DNA of 64,000 nt from Pseudoxanthomonas sp. X-1 (GCF_020042665.1 NZ_CP083376.1:4066001-4130000), one strand, 5' to 3'. Positions 45,427-54,563 are shown, numbered from the stretch's first letter. Numbers and translations: made by a program. Notes: a model not told the origin generated them from the letters alone.

Positions 45427-46383
45427 CTAGGCGAGTCCCGTCACCGGATGCGCATCGAGGAAGGCACGGATCTGCGGCACCAGCACCGCGTGCTTGTCTT
45501 CCAGCACGTAGTGGCCGGCATCCTCGAAGGCGACCAGCTGCGCCTCCGGCAGCGCCTTGCGGAAGCCGTCGAGGAAATGCCGGTCGAACACGAAGTCCCG
45601 CAGCCCCCAGCCGATGAACGCAGGGCGATCGGCGAAGGACGGCAATGCGCGCCCGGCGGCCTCCAGCAAGGGCCAGGCGCGGTCGGCGGGCGAGAGCGGA
45701 ATGTCCTGCATGAAGCGCACGGTCGAGATGCGGTGCGCCCAGCTGTCGTACGGCGCCACATACGCCCGACGCACGTCGGAAGGCATCTTCTTCTCCACGC
45801 CCACGCGCGAGGCGCCGCCGGAGAAGGCGTTGAACGCGCGGATGAGGAATGCGCCGAACAGCGCATCACGCCCCAGCGCGATCTGCCACGGCATCGCCTT
45901 GGCCGCCGGCAGCGGGAACGCGGCGGTGTTGGTGATCACCAGCCGCCTGACCTGCGCCGCATGCGCCAGCGCCCAGCCGAAGCCGATCATGCCGCCCCAG
46001 TCGTGCACCGCCAGCGTCACCGGCGTCGCATCGTCGATGCCGGCGTGCCGCAGCAGCGCCTGCAGGTCGTCCACGCGCGATTGCAGGGTGTAGTCGTAGG
46101 CCGGCGCGCGGCCGTGCGCGTCGGGCCGGCCGTGCGGATGACGCAGCCCGCCGCCATCGTCGGGCTTGTCGCTCAGGCCCATGCCCACGTGGTCGGGCAC
46201 GATGCAGCGATAGCGATCGCGCAGGCCCGCCACCAGATGACGCCAGTAATAGCTCCACGACGGATTGCCGTGCAGCATGACCACGACCTCGCCCTCGCGC
46301 GGGCCTTCGTCCAGGTAGTGCAGGCCGATGCCGGGGCGTACCTCGAAGCGGTGGCTGCTGAAGTCGTAGTCGGGGAAGCGCAC
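45427..46383 (-). CDS. oleB: OleB, beta-lactone decarboxylase (alpha/beta hydrolase)
   Basis: OleB removes CO2 from the beta-lactone to give the cis-olefin. The 318-residue protein is a haloalkane-dehalogenase-like alpha/beta hydrolase with the nucleophile motif VHDWGG (Asp128), the HGNPSWSYYWRHL oxyanion segment and a late His in EDAGHYVLED. The start is GTG at 46383 with AAGGA five bases upstream, giving MRFPDYDF. The ATG at 46416 has no such site. A Gly/His/Pro/Arg-rich stretch (about residues 77-95) sits between SDKPDD and YDYTL, where I expect only a few residues in relatives. Confidence 0.9.
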   Translation of the reverse strand: MRFPDYDFSSHRFEVRPGIGLHYLDEGPREGEVVVMLHGNPSWSYYWRHLVAGLRDRYRCIVPDHVGMGLSDKPDDGGGLRHPHGRPDAHGRAPAYDYTLQSRVDDLQALLRHAGIDDATPVTLAVHDWGGMIGFGWALAHAAQVRRLVITNTAAFPLPAAKAMPWQIALGRDALFGAFLIRAFNAFSGGASRVGVEKKMPSDVRRAYVAPYDSWAHRISTVRFMQDIPLSPADRAWPLLEAAGRALPSFADRPAFIGWGLRDFVFDRHFLDGFRKALPEAQLVAFEDAGHYVLEDKHAVLVPQIRAFLDAHPVTGLA

Positions 46384-46499
46384 GCAGGTCCTTGAGGGCC
46401 GTTCGCGGGTGCGCATTGTAGCGGCCGGCCATCGCGTCACGACACGCGCGCGCCCGATGCGCTCTACCATGCGGGTCCTGTCCCTCGCCCACCTCCGCC

Positions 46500-47240
46500 A
46501 TGTCCACGCCAACCGCCGCACCCGCCTACCTCGACGACGCCCAGATCGAGCAGCTGTCCGATCTGCTCGACCAGCGCGCGGTCCCGTTCAAGGGCTTCAA
46601 CCTGGAGGCGCTGGACGGGTTCCTGTCGGCGCTGGCCGTCTCGCCGTCCCCGGTGCCCGAGGACGAATGGCAGCCCGTGGTCTGGGGCGGCAAGGCACCG
46701 CGCTGGGACGACACGCAGGCCGCGACGCAGGTCCAGCACCTGCTGATGGGCCACTGGAACATGGCCCAGGCGCGCACGCGCCATGACGAGGACACCCTGC
46801 CCGACCATCTCGCGCCGCTGCTGTGGCTGCCCGAGGACCCGGAGCTGACCGGCGAGGAGGCCCTGCACGAGGACGAGCTGGATGTCGGCCGCGACTGGGC
46901 GCTGGGCTTCTTCACCGCGGTGGAGCTGCGCGAGGCCGAATGGGACCAGTGGCTGGACGACAACGAATGGATCGAGGAGATCTTCGACCAACTCGATCGC
47001 CTGGCCAGCGGCGAGGCGATCAATCCGGACGATCCGAGCGCGCCGGGCACGCCGATCGGCTATCAGGAGCGGCTGGCGATCGTGGCCAGCCTGCCGGGCA
47101 TGCTGGCCGACCTCAACCACCACCGCATCGACACCCTGACCCCGCGCACCCCGATCCGCCGCGACACCGCCCCCGGCCGCAACGATCCGTGCACCTGCGG
47201 CAGCGGGAAGAAATACAAGAAGTGCTGCGGCGCGCAGTAA
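46500..47240 (+). CDS. YecA/UPF0149 family protein with SEC-C zinc motif
   Basis: The 246-residue acidic protein has a UPF0149 (YgfB/YecA) domain over residues 10-200. It ends with a SEC-C metal-binding motif in [18 protein letters not shown] (Cys-x-Cys-x8-Cys-Cys). SEC-C domains bind zinc or iron and, in SecA, contact ribosome or SecB; YecA of E. coli associates with ribosomes. Its role here is not known. It lies on the plus strand between oleB and oleA. Confidence 0.9.
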   Translation: MSTPTAAPAYLDDAQIEQLSDLLDQRAVPFKGFNLEALDGFLSALAVSPSPVPEDEWQPVVWGGKAPRWDDTQAATQVQHLLMGHWNMAQARTRHDEDTLPDHLAPLLWLPEDPELTGEEALHEDELDVGRDWALGFFTAVELREAEWDQWLDDNEWIEEIFDQLDRLASGEAINPDDPSAPGTPIGYQERLAIVASLPGMLADLNHHRIDTLTPRTPIRRDTAPGRNDPCTCGSGKKYKKCCGAQ

Positions 47241-47407
47241 GCGCGGCAACGGCTCGGTGCGCCTGCCAGCCAGGCGCCAGCGCGCGGCATCGCCACAGCG
47301 ACGCAGGGCACGCGCAAGTCGATCAGCCTTTCGTGCGACCGCGCCGCTCGGCGCGGATCGCCTGGTCTTGCGGAAGCTAGCGCGGACGCAGCGGTCCGCG
47401 CCTCACC

Positions 47408-48424
47408 TCACCACACCACTTCGGCCATCGTGCAGTTCAGGCCCGAGCCGATGCCGAGCAGGGCGATGCGGTCGCCCTTCTTCAGGCGGCCCAGCTCCTT
47501 GAGCTTGCTCAGCACGATCGGCACCGAGGCCGGGCCGATGTTGCCGTGCTCGCCGAAGATGGTCATGACCTTCTTCGGGTCGATGCCGAAGGTCTTGATG
47601 AAGGCCTGGGTATGCGGCTGGCTGACCTGGTGGATGATGAACTGGTCGATCTCGTCCACCGCCCAGCCCAACACCTGGCGCGCGGCGACGAAGGTCTTCT
47701 GCGCCAGCTTCATGCCCTCGATCAGCAGCATCTTGGTATCGGTGACCATGCGGTCCAGGTTGCCGCGGCACAGCTTGTTCCACTCGGTCGCCGAGCGGGT
47801 CACGCCGCCCTTGTAGACCGGCGCGTCGGGCACCAACTCGCGGCGCGCCATGACCATGGCCACCGAGCCGCAGCCCAGGGTCAGGGCGGCCAGCTCGTCG
47901 CGGAACTCGGCCTCGGTGACGGTGGGCGAGGTCATGCGCTCGAGCGTCTTTTCGTAGACCAGGTTGGCGGTCTCGCCGTCCACGACCAGGGCGTACTCGA
48001 TCTCGCCGCGCTCGATCATGCGCGCGGCGATGTCCATGCCGTTGATGAAGGCCAGACAGGCGTTGGCCACGTCGAAGGCCATGCAGTGGTCGCCCACGCC
48101 CAGGTTGCCCGACACGATCGAGGCCGTGGACGGCTCCAGGAAGTCGCGGCTGACCGAGGTATTGACCAGCAGGCCCAGGCGCTCGGCGCCGATGCCGGCG
48201 TCGGCCAGCGCCTTCTTCGCCGCCAGGGTGGCCGCGTCGGAAGACTGCACCTCGTCGTCCCACAGGCGGCGCGCATGCACGCCGGCCACGTCGTTGAGCA
48301 CGTCGGTGCGGATGCCCAGCCGGTCGAAGGTCGGCTGTAGGCGCGCGTTGATTTCCTTGGAGGTCAGCACATGCGGCGCATCGACATGCGCCAGTCCCGC
48401 GATGGAGACGTTCTGGAAAAGCAT
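47408..48424 (-). CDS. oleA: OleA, acyl-CoA head-to-head condensing enzyme
   Basis: OleA is a thiolase-superfamily enzyme that condenses two acyl-CoAs to a 2-alkyl-3-keto acid, the first step of long-chain olefin synthesis. The 338-residue protein has catalytic Cys123 in DVANACLAF and Glu97 in VSRDFLEPS. They lie 26 residues apart, as for the Cys143/Glu117 pair described for Xanthomonas campestris OleA. The His and Asn of the thiolase site are in FIIHQVSQPHT and GEHGNIGP. Ends with CTMAEVVW. The glutamate separates it from FabH. The other ole genes follow on the same strand. Confidence 0.95.
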   Translation of the reverse strand: MLFQNVSIAGLAHVDAPHVLTSKEINARLQPTFDRLGIRTDVLNDVAGVHARRLWDDEVQSSDAATLAAKKALADAGIGAERLGLLVNTSVSRDFLEPSTASIVSGNLGVGDHCMAFDVANACLAFINGMDIAARMIERGEIEYALVVDGETANLVYEKTLERMTSPTVTEAEFRDELAALTLGCGSVAMVMARRELVPDAPVYKGGVTRSATEWNKLCRGNLDRMVTDTKMLLIEGMKLAQKTFVAARQVLGWAVDEIDQFIIHQVSQPHTQAFIKTFGIDPKKVMTIFGEHGNIGPASVPIVLSKLKELGRLKKGDRIALLGIGSGLNCTMAEVVW

Positions 48425-48572
48425 TGGACGAGTGCCCAGGCTTGAGGCGAAGGGGCGCCAAGGGTAGCGGGTTCCTGCCCTTAACGCATCTTTGACGCAC
48501 CGCGCAATGACGCGTGCGCGCCCCTTACGTCGCCGTACGGGCGCGGATCGTGACCCTATTCAGTCGGAACTG

Positions 48573-48884
48573 TCAGCGACAGCGCAGGCCGGCGAAGCGC
48601 TGCTCGCCGTCGGCGGGCGCGCTGAGGGGCTGGATGGTGTCGGCCTGCAGGCTCAGGGCCTCGTTGCGGGCCAGGGTTTCCAGCTCGTCGCGGACCTTGA
48701 GCTCGTTGCGCTCGTAGAAGGCCACCTTGTCCTTCACCGAGACCGAGATCTCGCCCAGCTTCTGGCAACTGCTCGGCGCGCCGGCCGGCAGCACCTTGAT
48801 CGCGCTGGCCTGCGGAGTCAGTTCCACCCAGGTGCAGGCGGTCAGCACGGGCAGCAGGGCAGCGGACAGGACGAGCAGGCGCAT
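48573..48884 (-). CDS. DUF4156 lipoprotein
   Basis: The 103-residue protein has a lipoprotein signal (LLPVLTAC, Cys at about 18) and matches the DUF4156 family. That family has a short beta/alpha domain with LGEISVSVKDKVAFYERNELKVRDEL and a closing Cys pair with the CQKLG cysteine. Function is unknown; it would be anchored in the envelope. GGAG lies five bases before the ATG at 48884. It lies upstream of oleA on the same strand, with about 150 bases between. Confidence 0.8.
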   Translation of the reverse strand: MRLLVLSAALLPVLTACTWVELTPQASAIKVLPAGAPSSCQKLGEISVSVKDKVAFYERNELKVRDELETLARNEALSLQADTIQPLSAPADGEQRFAGLRCR

Positions 48885-48973
48885 GGAGGCTCCGGTCGAA
48901 GGCAAGGACGGAAGGAAGGCCTGCATGGTGCCGCAGCCTTGATGAATGGGGAAGGCGAAGCCCGGAGTGGGAA

Positions 48974-49041
48974 GGGGGGAGCCGCCATGGCGGCGATGGG
49001 GCTTTCCCGGGAAGGCCCCTCGCCGCCATGGCGGCTCCCAC
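48974..49041. repeat. REP-like palindrome, family A copy 6
   Basis: Arms GGAGCCGCCATGGCGGC and GCCGCCATGGCGGCTCC enclose GATGGGGCTTTCCCGGGAAG. It is followed within 60 bases by the terminator of the M16 gene. Confidence 0.85.
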
Positions 49042-49101
49042 ATAGAGGTGCCGCAGAAAGCCCCACAGGAGCTCCTGCGGAACGCTCCGGCAACAAGACA
49101 A

Positions 49102-49132
49102 AGCCCCGGCCCGCGCGGGGCGGGCCGGGGCT
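49102..49132 (-). terminator. Intrinsic terminator of the M16 peptidase gene
   Basis: On the minus strand AGCCCCGGCCCG and CGGGCCGGGGCT form a perfect 12-pair stem with a seven-base loop, followed by TTGTCTTGTTG. It lies 22 bases past the stop. Confidence 0.85.
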
Positions 49133-49153
49133 GGGGTCATGCCGACCGGCGGC

Positions 49154-52027
49154 TTACTTGGACGGCTTGGCGCTGACCGGCTTGCCGTCGGCGTCGACCA
49201 CGCTGACCTCGCCCAGCTTCAGCGCGCGCACCGGGGCCTCGATCTTGGACAGATCGCCCACGATCACCCACGTCAGGGCATTCGGATCGATGCCCTTGGC
49301 CGCGGCGTTGGCCTGGTCGGGCGTGAACGCGGCGACCTGCGCGTTGCGCACCTGCACCCAGTTGTCCGGGCGCCCGTAGCGCACGATGCTGCCGATGGTG
49401 CCCATCACCGCCGAGGCGGTCTCGTAGGCACCGGGCTGGCTGCGCAGCTCGTTGGCCACGACCTTGTCGACCTCGGCCGCGGTCGCCGGCGCCTTGCCGT
49501 CGGCGTAGTCGGCGATCTCGCGCTGCATCTCGGCCACCGACTCGGCGGTCTTGTCGATCTGCACCGGGGCGATGGACAGGAACGGGCGCTGGCCCAGCGC
49601 GCCGGCCAGCACGGTGCGGGCACCGTAGGACCAGTGCTTGTCCTCGCGCAGGTTCATGTTCAGGCGCGAGGTGAACGAGCCACCCAGGATCTCGTTGCTC
49701 ATCTCCAACTTGACCGCGCCGGGATCCTTGCTCGAAGGCAGCAGCTCGCCGGCGTAGATGTTGGCCTGCACCGCGCCAGGCTGGTCGATCAGGTACACGC
49801 GCGGCTTGGCCGGACGCTTGGCCTGCGGGATGTCCACCCCAGCCTTGGCCACGCCTTCGCCCTTCCAGTCGCCGAAGTACTTGTCCAGCACCGGCACGAT
49901 CTGCGCCAGCGTGGTGTCGCCGACCACGATCACCGTGGCCTTCTCCGGGCGCAGCCACTGCTGCTGGTAGTTCAGCAGGTCCTGGCGGGTGAGCGAGGTG
50001 ATCGCCGCTTCCGTGCCCGAGCCGGTGAACGGGATGCCATAGGGATGCGTGTCGCCGTACAGCAGCGGCGGCAGCACGCGCAGCGCGGCGGTCTGCGGAC
50101 GCGCCTTCTCCTGGGCGATGCCGGCGATCCACTGCGCCTTGACGCGGTCAATCTCGGACTGCTCGAAACGCGGTGCGCGCAGCATGCTGGCGAACAGACC
50201 CACCGAGGCGTCCAGGTTCTCCTTCAGCGCCGACAGCGAGGCGGTGGCGCCGTCGAGCGAGGCGCCGGATTCCAGCGACGCGCCCAGCTCCTCGGCGCGC
50301 GACTTGAACGCCAGCGCGCCCAGGTCGCCCGCGCCTTCGCCCAGCATCTTGTTGGTGAAGCCGGCCGTGCCCAGCTTGCCGCCGTGGTCGCTGGCGTAGC
50401 CGCCGTCGAAGTCGTAGGCGATGTCCACCACCGGAATCTCGTGGCGCTCGGCCAGCACCACGGTGCTGCCGTTCTTGAGCGTGGCCCGCTGCAGGGCCGG
50501 GAACTTCAGCGCCGGGAAGCTCTCCACCTTGGGTACGCCGGCCTTGCGGTCCACGGTGCTGGCCAGGGTGGTGTACTTGGGATCGGGCTTGGGCGCGTTG
50601 AACGGCGTCGGCTTGGCGGAAGGCTCTTCCACCAGCGGCGTGCGCGTGCCGGGCTTGACCACGAAGGTGTGGCTCGGGTTGCCCAGCCACTTGGCGGCCG
50701 CGGCGCGCACGTCGGCTACGCTGGCCGCTTCGATGTTGGCCAGCGACTCGCGGAAGCAGCCCGGATCGCCGGTGAAGGTGGCGCACGAGGCCAATGCGTC
50801 GGCCTTGCCGCCGAAGCCACCGATGCGCTCGATGCCGCGGATGAAGCCGGCGCGGTAATTGGTCTTGGCGCGGGCCAGCTCCTCGGGCGTGGGGCCTTGC
50901 TTGATCAGGCGCTGCAGTTCCTCGTCGATCACCGCCTCGACCTTGGCCGGATCCACGCCCTGCTTGACCAGCGCGTTGACGTAGAAGTTGCCGCCCAGCT
51001 GCGAGCCGTAGTTGGCCGTGCCGATGTTGTCCACCAGCTTGTCCTGGTGGGTCAGACGCGCGTCGAGCCGCGAACTGGCGCTGCCGCCCAGCACGTCGGA
51101 GACCAGGTCGAGCAGGTCGGCATCCTTGGTGCCGAACTGCGGCACGTTCCACATGCGCCGCACCATCACCTGCGGCACCTTGTCCTCCAGTTCGGTGCGG
51201 CCGGACTGCTTGAGCACGGCCACGTCGACCTTGGGCTGGGCCATGGTCGGCGTGGCGGGGATATCGCCGAAGTACTTGGCCGCCTTCTCCTTGGCCGTGG
51301 CCAGGTCGATGTCGCCGGCCAGCACCAGCACGGTGTTGTTGGGGCCGTACCAGGTCTTGAACCAGGTCTTGACGTCGTCCAGCGAGGCGGCGTTGAGATC
51401 GTTCATCGAGCCGATCGTGGTGTGGTGGTACGGGTGGCCCACCGGATACATCGTGCGCGCGATGACCTCGCGCAGCTGGCCGTAGGGCTGGTTCTCGCCT
51501 TGGCGCTTCTCGTTCTGGACCACGCCGCGCTGCTCGTCCAGGGTCTTCTGGTCGATCGCGCCGACCAGGTGGCCCATGCGGTCGGACTCCATCCACAGCG
51601 CCATGTCCAGCGCGGTGGTCGGCACGTTCTCGAAATAGTTGGTGCGGTCGGTGTTGGTGGTGCCGTTCATGTCGGTGGCACCGGCCTGCTCGAACGGGGC
51701 GAAGAACTCGCCCGGCGCGTTCTCGCTGCCGTTGAACATCAGGTGTTCGAACAGATGCGCGAAGCCGCTGCGTCCGGCCGGCTCGTCCTTGCTGCCCACG
51801 TGGTACCACAGGTTCACCGCCACGATCGGCGCCTTGCGGTCGGTGTGCACGATCACGCGCAGGCCATTGGGCAGGGTGAACTGCTCATAGGGAATGTCGA
51901 CCTTGGCCGGCGCGGCGGCGGCGGCAACCGGCGCCTGGGCGAGCGCACCCGTGGCCACGCCGCCAAGCAGTGCGGTGGAAAGGGCCAGGGACAGCAGGCG
52001 GATCTGGGGACGCGTCGAAATGCGCAT
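49154..52027 (-). CDS. M16 family metallopeptidase (duplicated pitrilysin-type)
   Basis: A large exported zinc protease. The 957-residue precursor has a signal peptide (about 1-30, ending TGALAQ) and two M16 halves. The first half has the inverted zinc motif HLFEH at residues 91-95 (His91, Glu94, His95) and a downstream zinc Glu in VVQNEKR. The second half (about 500-957) lacks the motif, as is normal for the pseudo-subunit. It would degrade peptides in the periplasm or serve in outer-membrane quality control; the substrate is unknown. The gene is alone on the minus strand. Confidence 0.93.
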   Translation of the reverse strand: MRISTRPQIRLLSLALSTALLGGVATGALAQAPVAAAAAPAKVDIPYEQFTLPNGLRVIVHTDRKAPIVAVNLWYHVGSKDEPAGRSGFAHLFEHLMFNGSENAPGEFFAPFEQAGATDMNGTTNTDRTNYFENVPTTALDMALWMESDRMGHLVGAIDQKTLDEQRGVVQNEKRQGENQPYGQLREVIARTMYPVGHPYHHTTIGSMNDLNAASLDDVKTWFKTWYGPNNTVLVLAGDIDLATAKEKAAKYFGDIPATPTMAQPKVDVAVLKQSGRTELEDKVPQVMVRRMWNVPQFGTKDADLLDLVSDVLGGSASSRLDARLTHQDKLVDNIGTANYGSQLGGNFYVNALVKQGVDPAKVEAVIDEELQRLIKQGPTPEELARAKTNYRAGFIRGIERIGGFGGKADALASCATFTGDPGCFRESLANIEAASVADVRAAAAKWLGNPSHTFVVKPGTRTPLVEEPSAKPTPFNAPKPDPKYTTLASTVDRKAGVPKVESFPALKFPALQRATLKNGSTVVLAERHEIPVVDIAYDFDGGYASDHGGKLGTAGFTNKMLGEGAGDLGALAFKSRAEELGASLESGASLDGATASLSALKENLDASVGLFASMLRAPRFEQSEIDRVKAQWIAGIAQEKARPQTAALRVLPPLLYGDTHPYGIPFTGSGTEAAITSLTRQDLLNYQQQWLRPEKATVIVVGDTTLAQIVPVLDKYFGDWKGEGVAKAGVDIPQAKRPAKPRVYLIDQPGAVQANIYAGELLPSSKDPGAVKLEMSNEILGGSFTSRLNMNLREDKHWSYGARTVLAGALGQRPFLSIAPVQIDKTAESVAEMQREIADYADGKAPATAAEVDKVVANELRSQPGAYETASAVMGTIGSIVRYGRPDNWVQVRNAQVAAFTPDQANAAAKGIDPNALTWVIVGDLSKIEAPVRALKLGEVSVVDADGKPVSAKPSK

Positions 52028-52288
52028 GGAACTCCTTGTGGATGCAGGTCCCGCGGCGGCGTGATGCCGGGCGGGTGGACGAGGAACAGCCCCGCGATGC
52101 TAGGCGCGGGCGCCGGGGTTTTCACTAGGCCACAAGCCATGCGGGCGCTGACGATGGCGACAGCTACAGGCGTACGGCCTGCTACCGCATGCGTTCCGGC
52201 CGGAATCGCGGGGTGTGCGCCCGCTCCCCCCGTCGCAGGTTTGACGCTCGATCTGGGCCCGGCCGGGGAGGCCATCGGCGGTTCAAGC

Positions 52289-52363
52289 CTGTCCGATCCA
52301 AACCTTCGGACAGTTTTGCGCATCGGAGCAGGTGTTCGCGGACACCGCCGCGGACACCGGACA
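52289..52363 (+). promoter_or_regulatory. Cluster of TGTCCG/CGGACA sites, likely enhancer-binding region
   Basis: CTGTCCGA (52289-52296) and TCGGACAG (52306-52313) are perfect eight-base arms around nine bases. TGTTCGCGGACA is a near palindrome at 52333-52344, and CGGACA recurs at 52351 and 52358. The cluster lies about 70-145 bases before the expected start of transcription of the sigma54-type promoter at 52408, the usual place for activator sites. Confidence 0.6.
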
Positions 52364-52407
52364 CTCAGCCAGCCGCGTAGGTCCCTTTAAAAACAAGGAT
52401 TTGGAGT

Positions 52408-52422
52408 TGGCACGCGTCCTGC
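52408..52422 (+). promoter_or_regulatory. Sigma54-type promoter of the repeat-protein gene
   Basis: TGGCACGCGTCCTGC has the full TGGCACG -24 element and a TGC -12 element at canonical spacing. It lies in the 543-base gap 52028-52570, about 150 bases before the gene at 52571. Confidence 0.65.
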
Positions 52423-52479
52423 GTTGCTACTCGCCGCGGAACACCGCCCACCCTTAACTTGAACAGTTACTGAATAGAA

Positions 52480-52499
52480 GCGAAGTCCGATCACTTCGC
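52480..52499 (+). promoter_or_regulatory. Stem-loop in the leader of the repeat-protein gene
   Basis: GCGAAGT (52480-52486) and ACTTCGC (52493-52499) form a perfect seven-pair stem around CCGATC in the expected 5' leader. It may affect mRNA stability or translation. Confidence 0.4.
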
Positions 52500-52570
52500 G
52501 CTTGACCGAACTGATTAGGTGTTTTACTTTACTACCACACCACCTGACGACATCACTACGGAGACCCACC

Positions 52571-53020
52571 ATGAACACCAACACCCTGCTCCCGCTAGCC
52601 GCCGCCTCCCTGTTCGCCCTGTGCGCCGGCTCCATGCTCCTGTCCCGCCCTGGCGCACTGGAATCCGCGCCGGTCGCCCAGGCCAGCCAGTCCGCCCACG
52701 TCGTCGACCTGCCGACCGTCAGCGTCCGCCCGGACCCGGCCGACCTGGCCTATTTCAATGCCACCCGCAGCGCCCGCGTGGTCGACCTGCCGGCGGTGAA
52801 GGTCACCCCGGACCTGGGCGACCTGGCGTACTACCAGGCCTCGCGCGGCGCCGAGCGCGTGGTCACCCTGGCCGCGGTCACCGTGCGCCCGGCCGCCGAG
52901 GACGTGGCCTACTACGTCTCGCATCAGGCCGGTCAGGTCGCCGCCGTGCAGGCCCAGCAGGTCAACACCCAGCTGGCCACCCAGGCCGCCAGCCTGGTGA
53001 GCGGCGCGGCCGCCCGCTGA
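52571..53020 (+). CDS. Exported protein with three 26-27-residue repeats, unknown function
   Basis: I do not recognise a named family. The 149-residue protein has a hydrophobic signal or anchor (about 5-25) and then three tandem repeats at residues 43-68, 69-95 and 96-122. The pattern is RVVDLPxVxVxPxxxDLAYYxAS. The rest (123-149) is Gln/Ala-rich. CGGAGA precedes the ATG at 52571. The 5' region contains a sigma54-type promoter and clustered activator sites, so expression is probably conditional. It could be a secreted or envelope protein; sequence alone does not show its role. The neighbour trmL is about 500 bases away. Confidence 0.75.
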   Translation: MNTNTLLPLAAASLFALCAGSMLLSRPGALESAPVAQASQSAHVVDLPTVSVRPDPADLAYFNATRSARVVDLPAVKVTPDLGDLAYYQASRGAERVVTLAAVTVRPAAEDVAYYVSHQAGQVAAVQAQQVNTQLATQAASLVSGAAAR

Positions 53021-53524
53021 GCCCAGTCGCACCGTCCTTCTGCAGTACGTAACACCCGGGCATTCGCCAAGGGCTGGAAGCTCCCAAGGCTGGTTGACGA
53101 TGGCAGCGCTCGCGCGGGTTGTCGCACGCCGTACGCAACACCCCTCGACGCGGGCGCTCGGCAGGCCCCTCGATGCTGAGCAAGTCTCGCAAGGCGCCAT
53201 GCACCTGGCCGATCCATTGAGCCAGCGCAGGGTTTTTGGATTTAACGCTTCATCCTGTCGACTGCACGGCTCGTCCGGCGCCTCGTCTGGGCGTTGCGGC
53301 GAAGTCGCGCAAGCGCCGCACGCAACCCCGACCGCTTGCCGAATCGCGTGATGCGAGCCTCGCTCGCAAGACCTTCCGCGTGATGCGAGCTTCAGCGCGC
53401 GCGCCTCGAGGTCGGCAGGCAGCCTAGACTTGGCGGCCCCGTCGCCCCTCGGCTCACGCAGCATGGTTCCTTCGCTTTTCGGCGTTTTCCGCCACACGGT
53501 GGCCCCCTGTCGCCCGGGCGCCGC
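53021..53524. other. Gap of about 500 bases without a recognised gene
   Basis: No convincing coding frame is seen. CGCGTGATGCGAGC occurs twice as a direct repeat at 53345-53358 and 53377-53390, 32 bases apart. Base composition is mixed and resembles decayed coding sequence, but no family is recognisable. Confidence 0.5.
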
Positions 53525-54004
53525 ATGAGCGCGCCATTCCAGCTCGATGTGCTGCTCTACCAGCCGGAGATCCCGCCCAACACCGGCAACGTGATCCGGC
53601 TGTGCGCCAACACCGGCGCGCGCCTGCACCTGATCCGCCCGCTCGGGTTCGCCCTGGAGGATCGCCAGCTCAAGCGCGCCGGGCTGGACTATCACGAATA
53701 CGCCGCGCTCCAGGTCCACGACGACCTGCCGGCCGCGCTGGCCACGATCGCGCCGCGCCGCCTGTTCGCCCTCAGCACCCGCGGCCGCCAGCGCTACGAC
53801 ACGATCGAGTACGCCCCGGGCGACGCCTTCCTGTTCGGCCCGGAGACCCGCGGCCTGCCGGCCGACGTGCTGGACGCGCTGCCGGCCGAACAGCGCCTGC
53901 GCCTGCCGATGCGGCCGGACAACCGCAGCCTCAACCTGTCCAACACCGTGGCGATCATGGTGTTCGAAGCCTGGCGCCAGCAGGGGTTCGTCGGCGGTGC
54001 CTGA
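53525..54004 (+). CDS. trmL: tRNA (cytidine/uridine(34)-2'-O)-methyltransferase TrmL
   Basis: TrmL methylates the 2'-O of the wobble base in tRNA-Leu species. The 159-residue protein is a SPOUT-class enzyme with a trefoil knot. It has the family segments [20 protein letters not shown] near the start, [11 protein letters not shown], and the SAM-binding end [27 protein letters not shown]. Length is standard for the stand-alone form. The adjacent ohrR gene starts 56 bases later. Confidence 0.95.
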   Translation: MSAPFQLDVLLYQPEIPPNTGNVIRLCANTGARLHLIRPLGFALEDRQLKRAGLDYHEYAALQVHDDLPAALATIAPRRLFALSTRGRQRYDTIEYAPGDAFLFGPETRGLPADVLDALPAEQRLRLPMRPDNRSLNLSNTVAIMVFEAWRQQGFVGGA

Positions 54005-54026
54005 ACCCCGCCAAAACTTATCACTT

Positions 54027-54039
54027 GCAATTCAATCGC
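54027..54039. promoter_or_regulatory. Candidate OhrR operator upstream of ohrR
   Basis: GCAATTCAATCGC, an imperfect palindrome around a central C, resembles the described OhrR site (AATT-N-AATT core). It is 22 bases before the ohrR start, where binding would repress it. Confidence 0.55.
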
Positions 54040-54060
54040 GCACGATGTAATTTACGTCCC

Positions 54061-54522
54061 ATGGACTCCCCGAACACATCCCGCGACCTGCTGCAGCTGG
54101 ACAACCAGCTGTGCTTCGCGCTGTATTCGACCAACCTGGCGCTCAGCCGCACCTACCGTGGCCTGCTGGCCGCCCTAGAACTGACCTACCCGCAATACCT
54201 GGTGATGCTGGTGCTGTGGGAGCGCGACGGGCAGACCGTCTCGGCCATCGGCGAGAAGCTGTTCCTGGATTCGGCCACGCTGACGCCGCTGCTCAAGCGC
54301 CTGCAGTCGGCCGGCCTGGTGACCCGCACCCGCGCCGCGCAGGACGAGCGCCAGGTCGAGATCCACCTCACCGACGCCGGCCGCGCCCTGCGCAGCCGTG
54401 CGCAGTCCGTGCCCGAAGGCCTGTTCTGTGCCATGGACTGCTCCCCCGACCAGCTGCGCGCGCTCAAGGCGCAGCTGGAAGACCTGCGCGACAAGCTCGC
54501 GCGTGCCACCCCCACCGCTTGA
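54061..54522 (+). CDS. ohrR: Organic hydroperoxide sensor repressor OhrR (MarR family)
   Basis: OhrR represses ohr and loses DNA binding when its reactive cysteine is oxidised by organic peroxides. The 153-residue winged-helix protein has the sensing Cys18 in [11 protein letters not shown], the [15 protein letters not shown] helix and the recognition region [19 protein letters not shown]. The wing [16 protein letters not shown] follows. It precedes ohr by 74 bases, and candidate operators lie before both genes. Confidence 0.93.
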   Translation: MDSPNTSRDLLQLDNQLCFALYSTNLALSRTYRGLLAALELTYPQYLVMLVLWERDGQTVSAIGEKLFLDSATLTPLLKRLQSAGLVTRTRAAQDERQVEIHLTDAGRALRSRAQSVPEGLFCAMDCSPDQLRALKAQLEDLRDKLARATPTA

Positions 54523-54563
54523 ACCGCTCCACCCTCCCCGACGTCGTCCCCATGAAATCGCAC

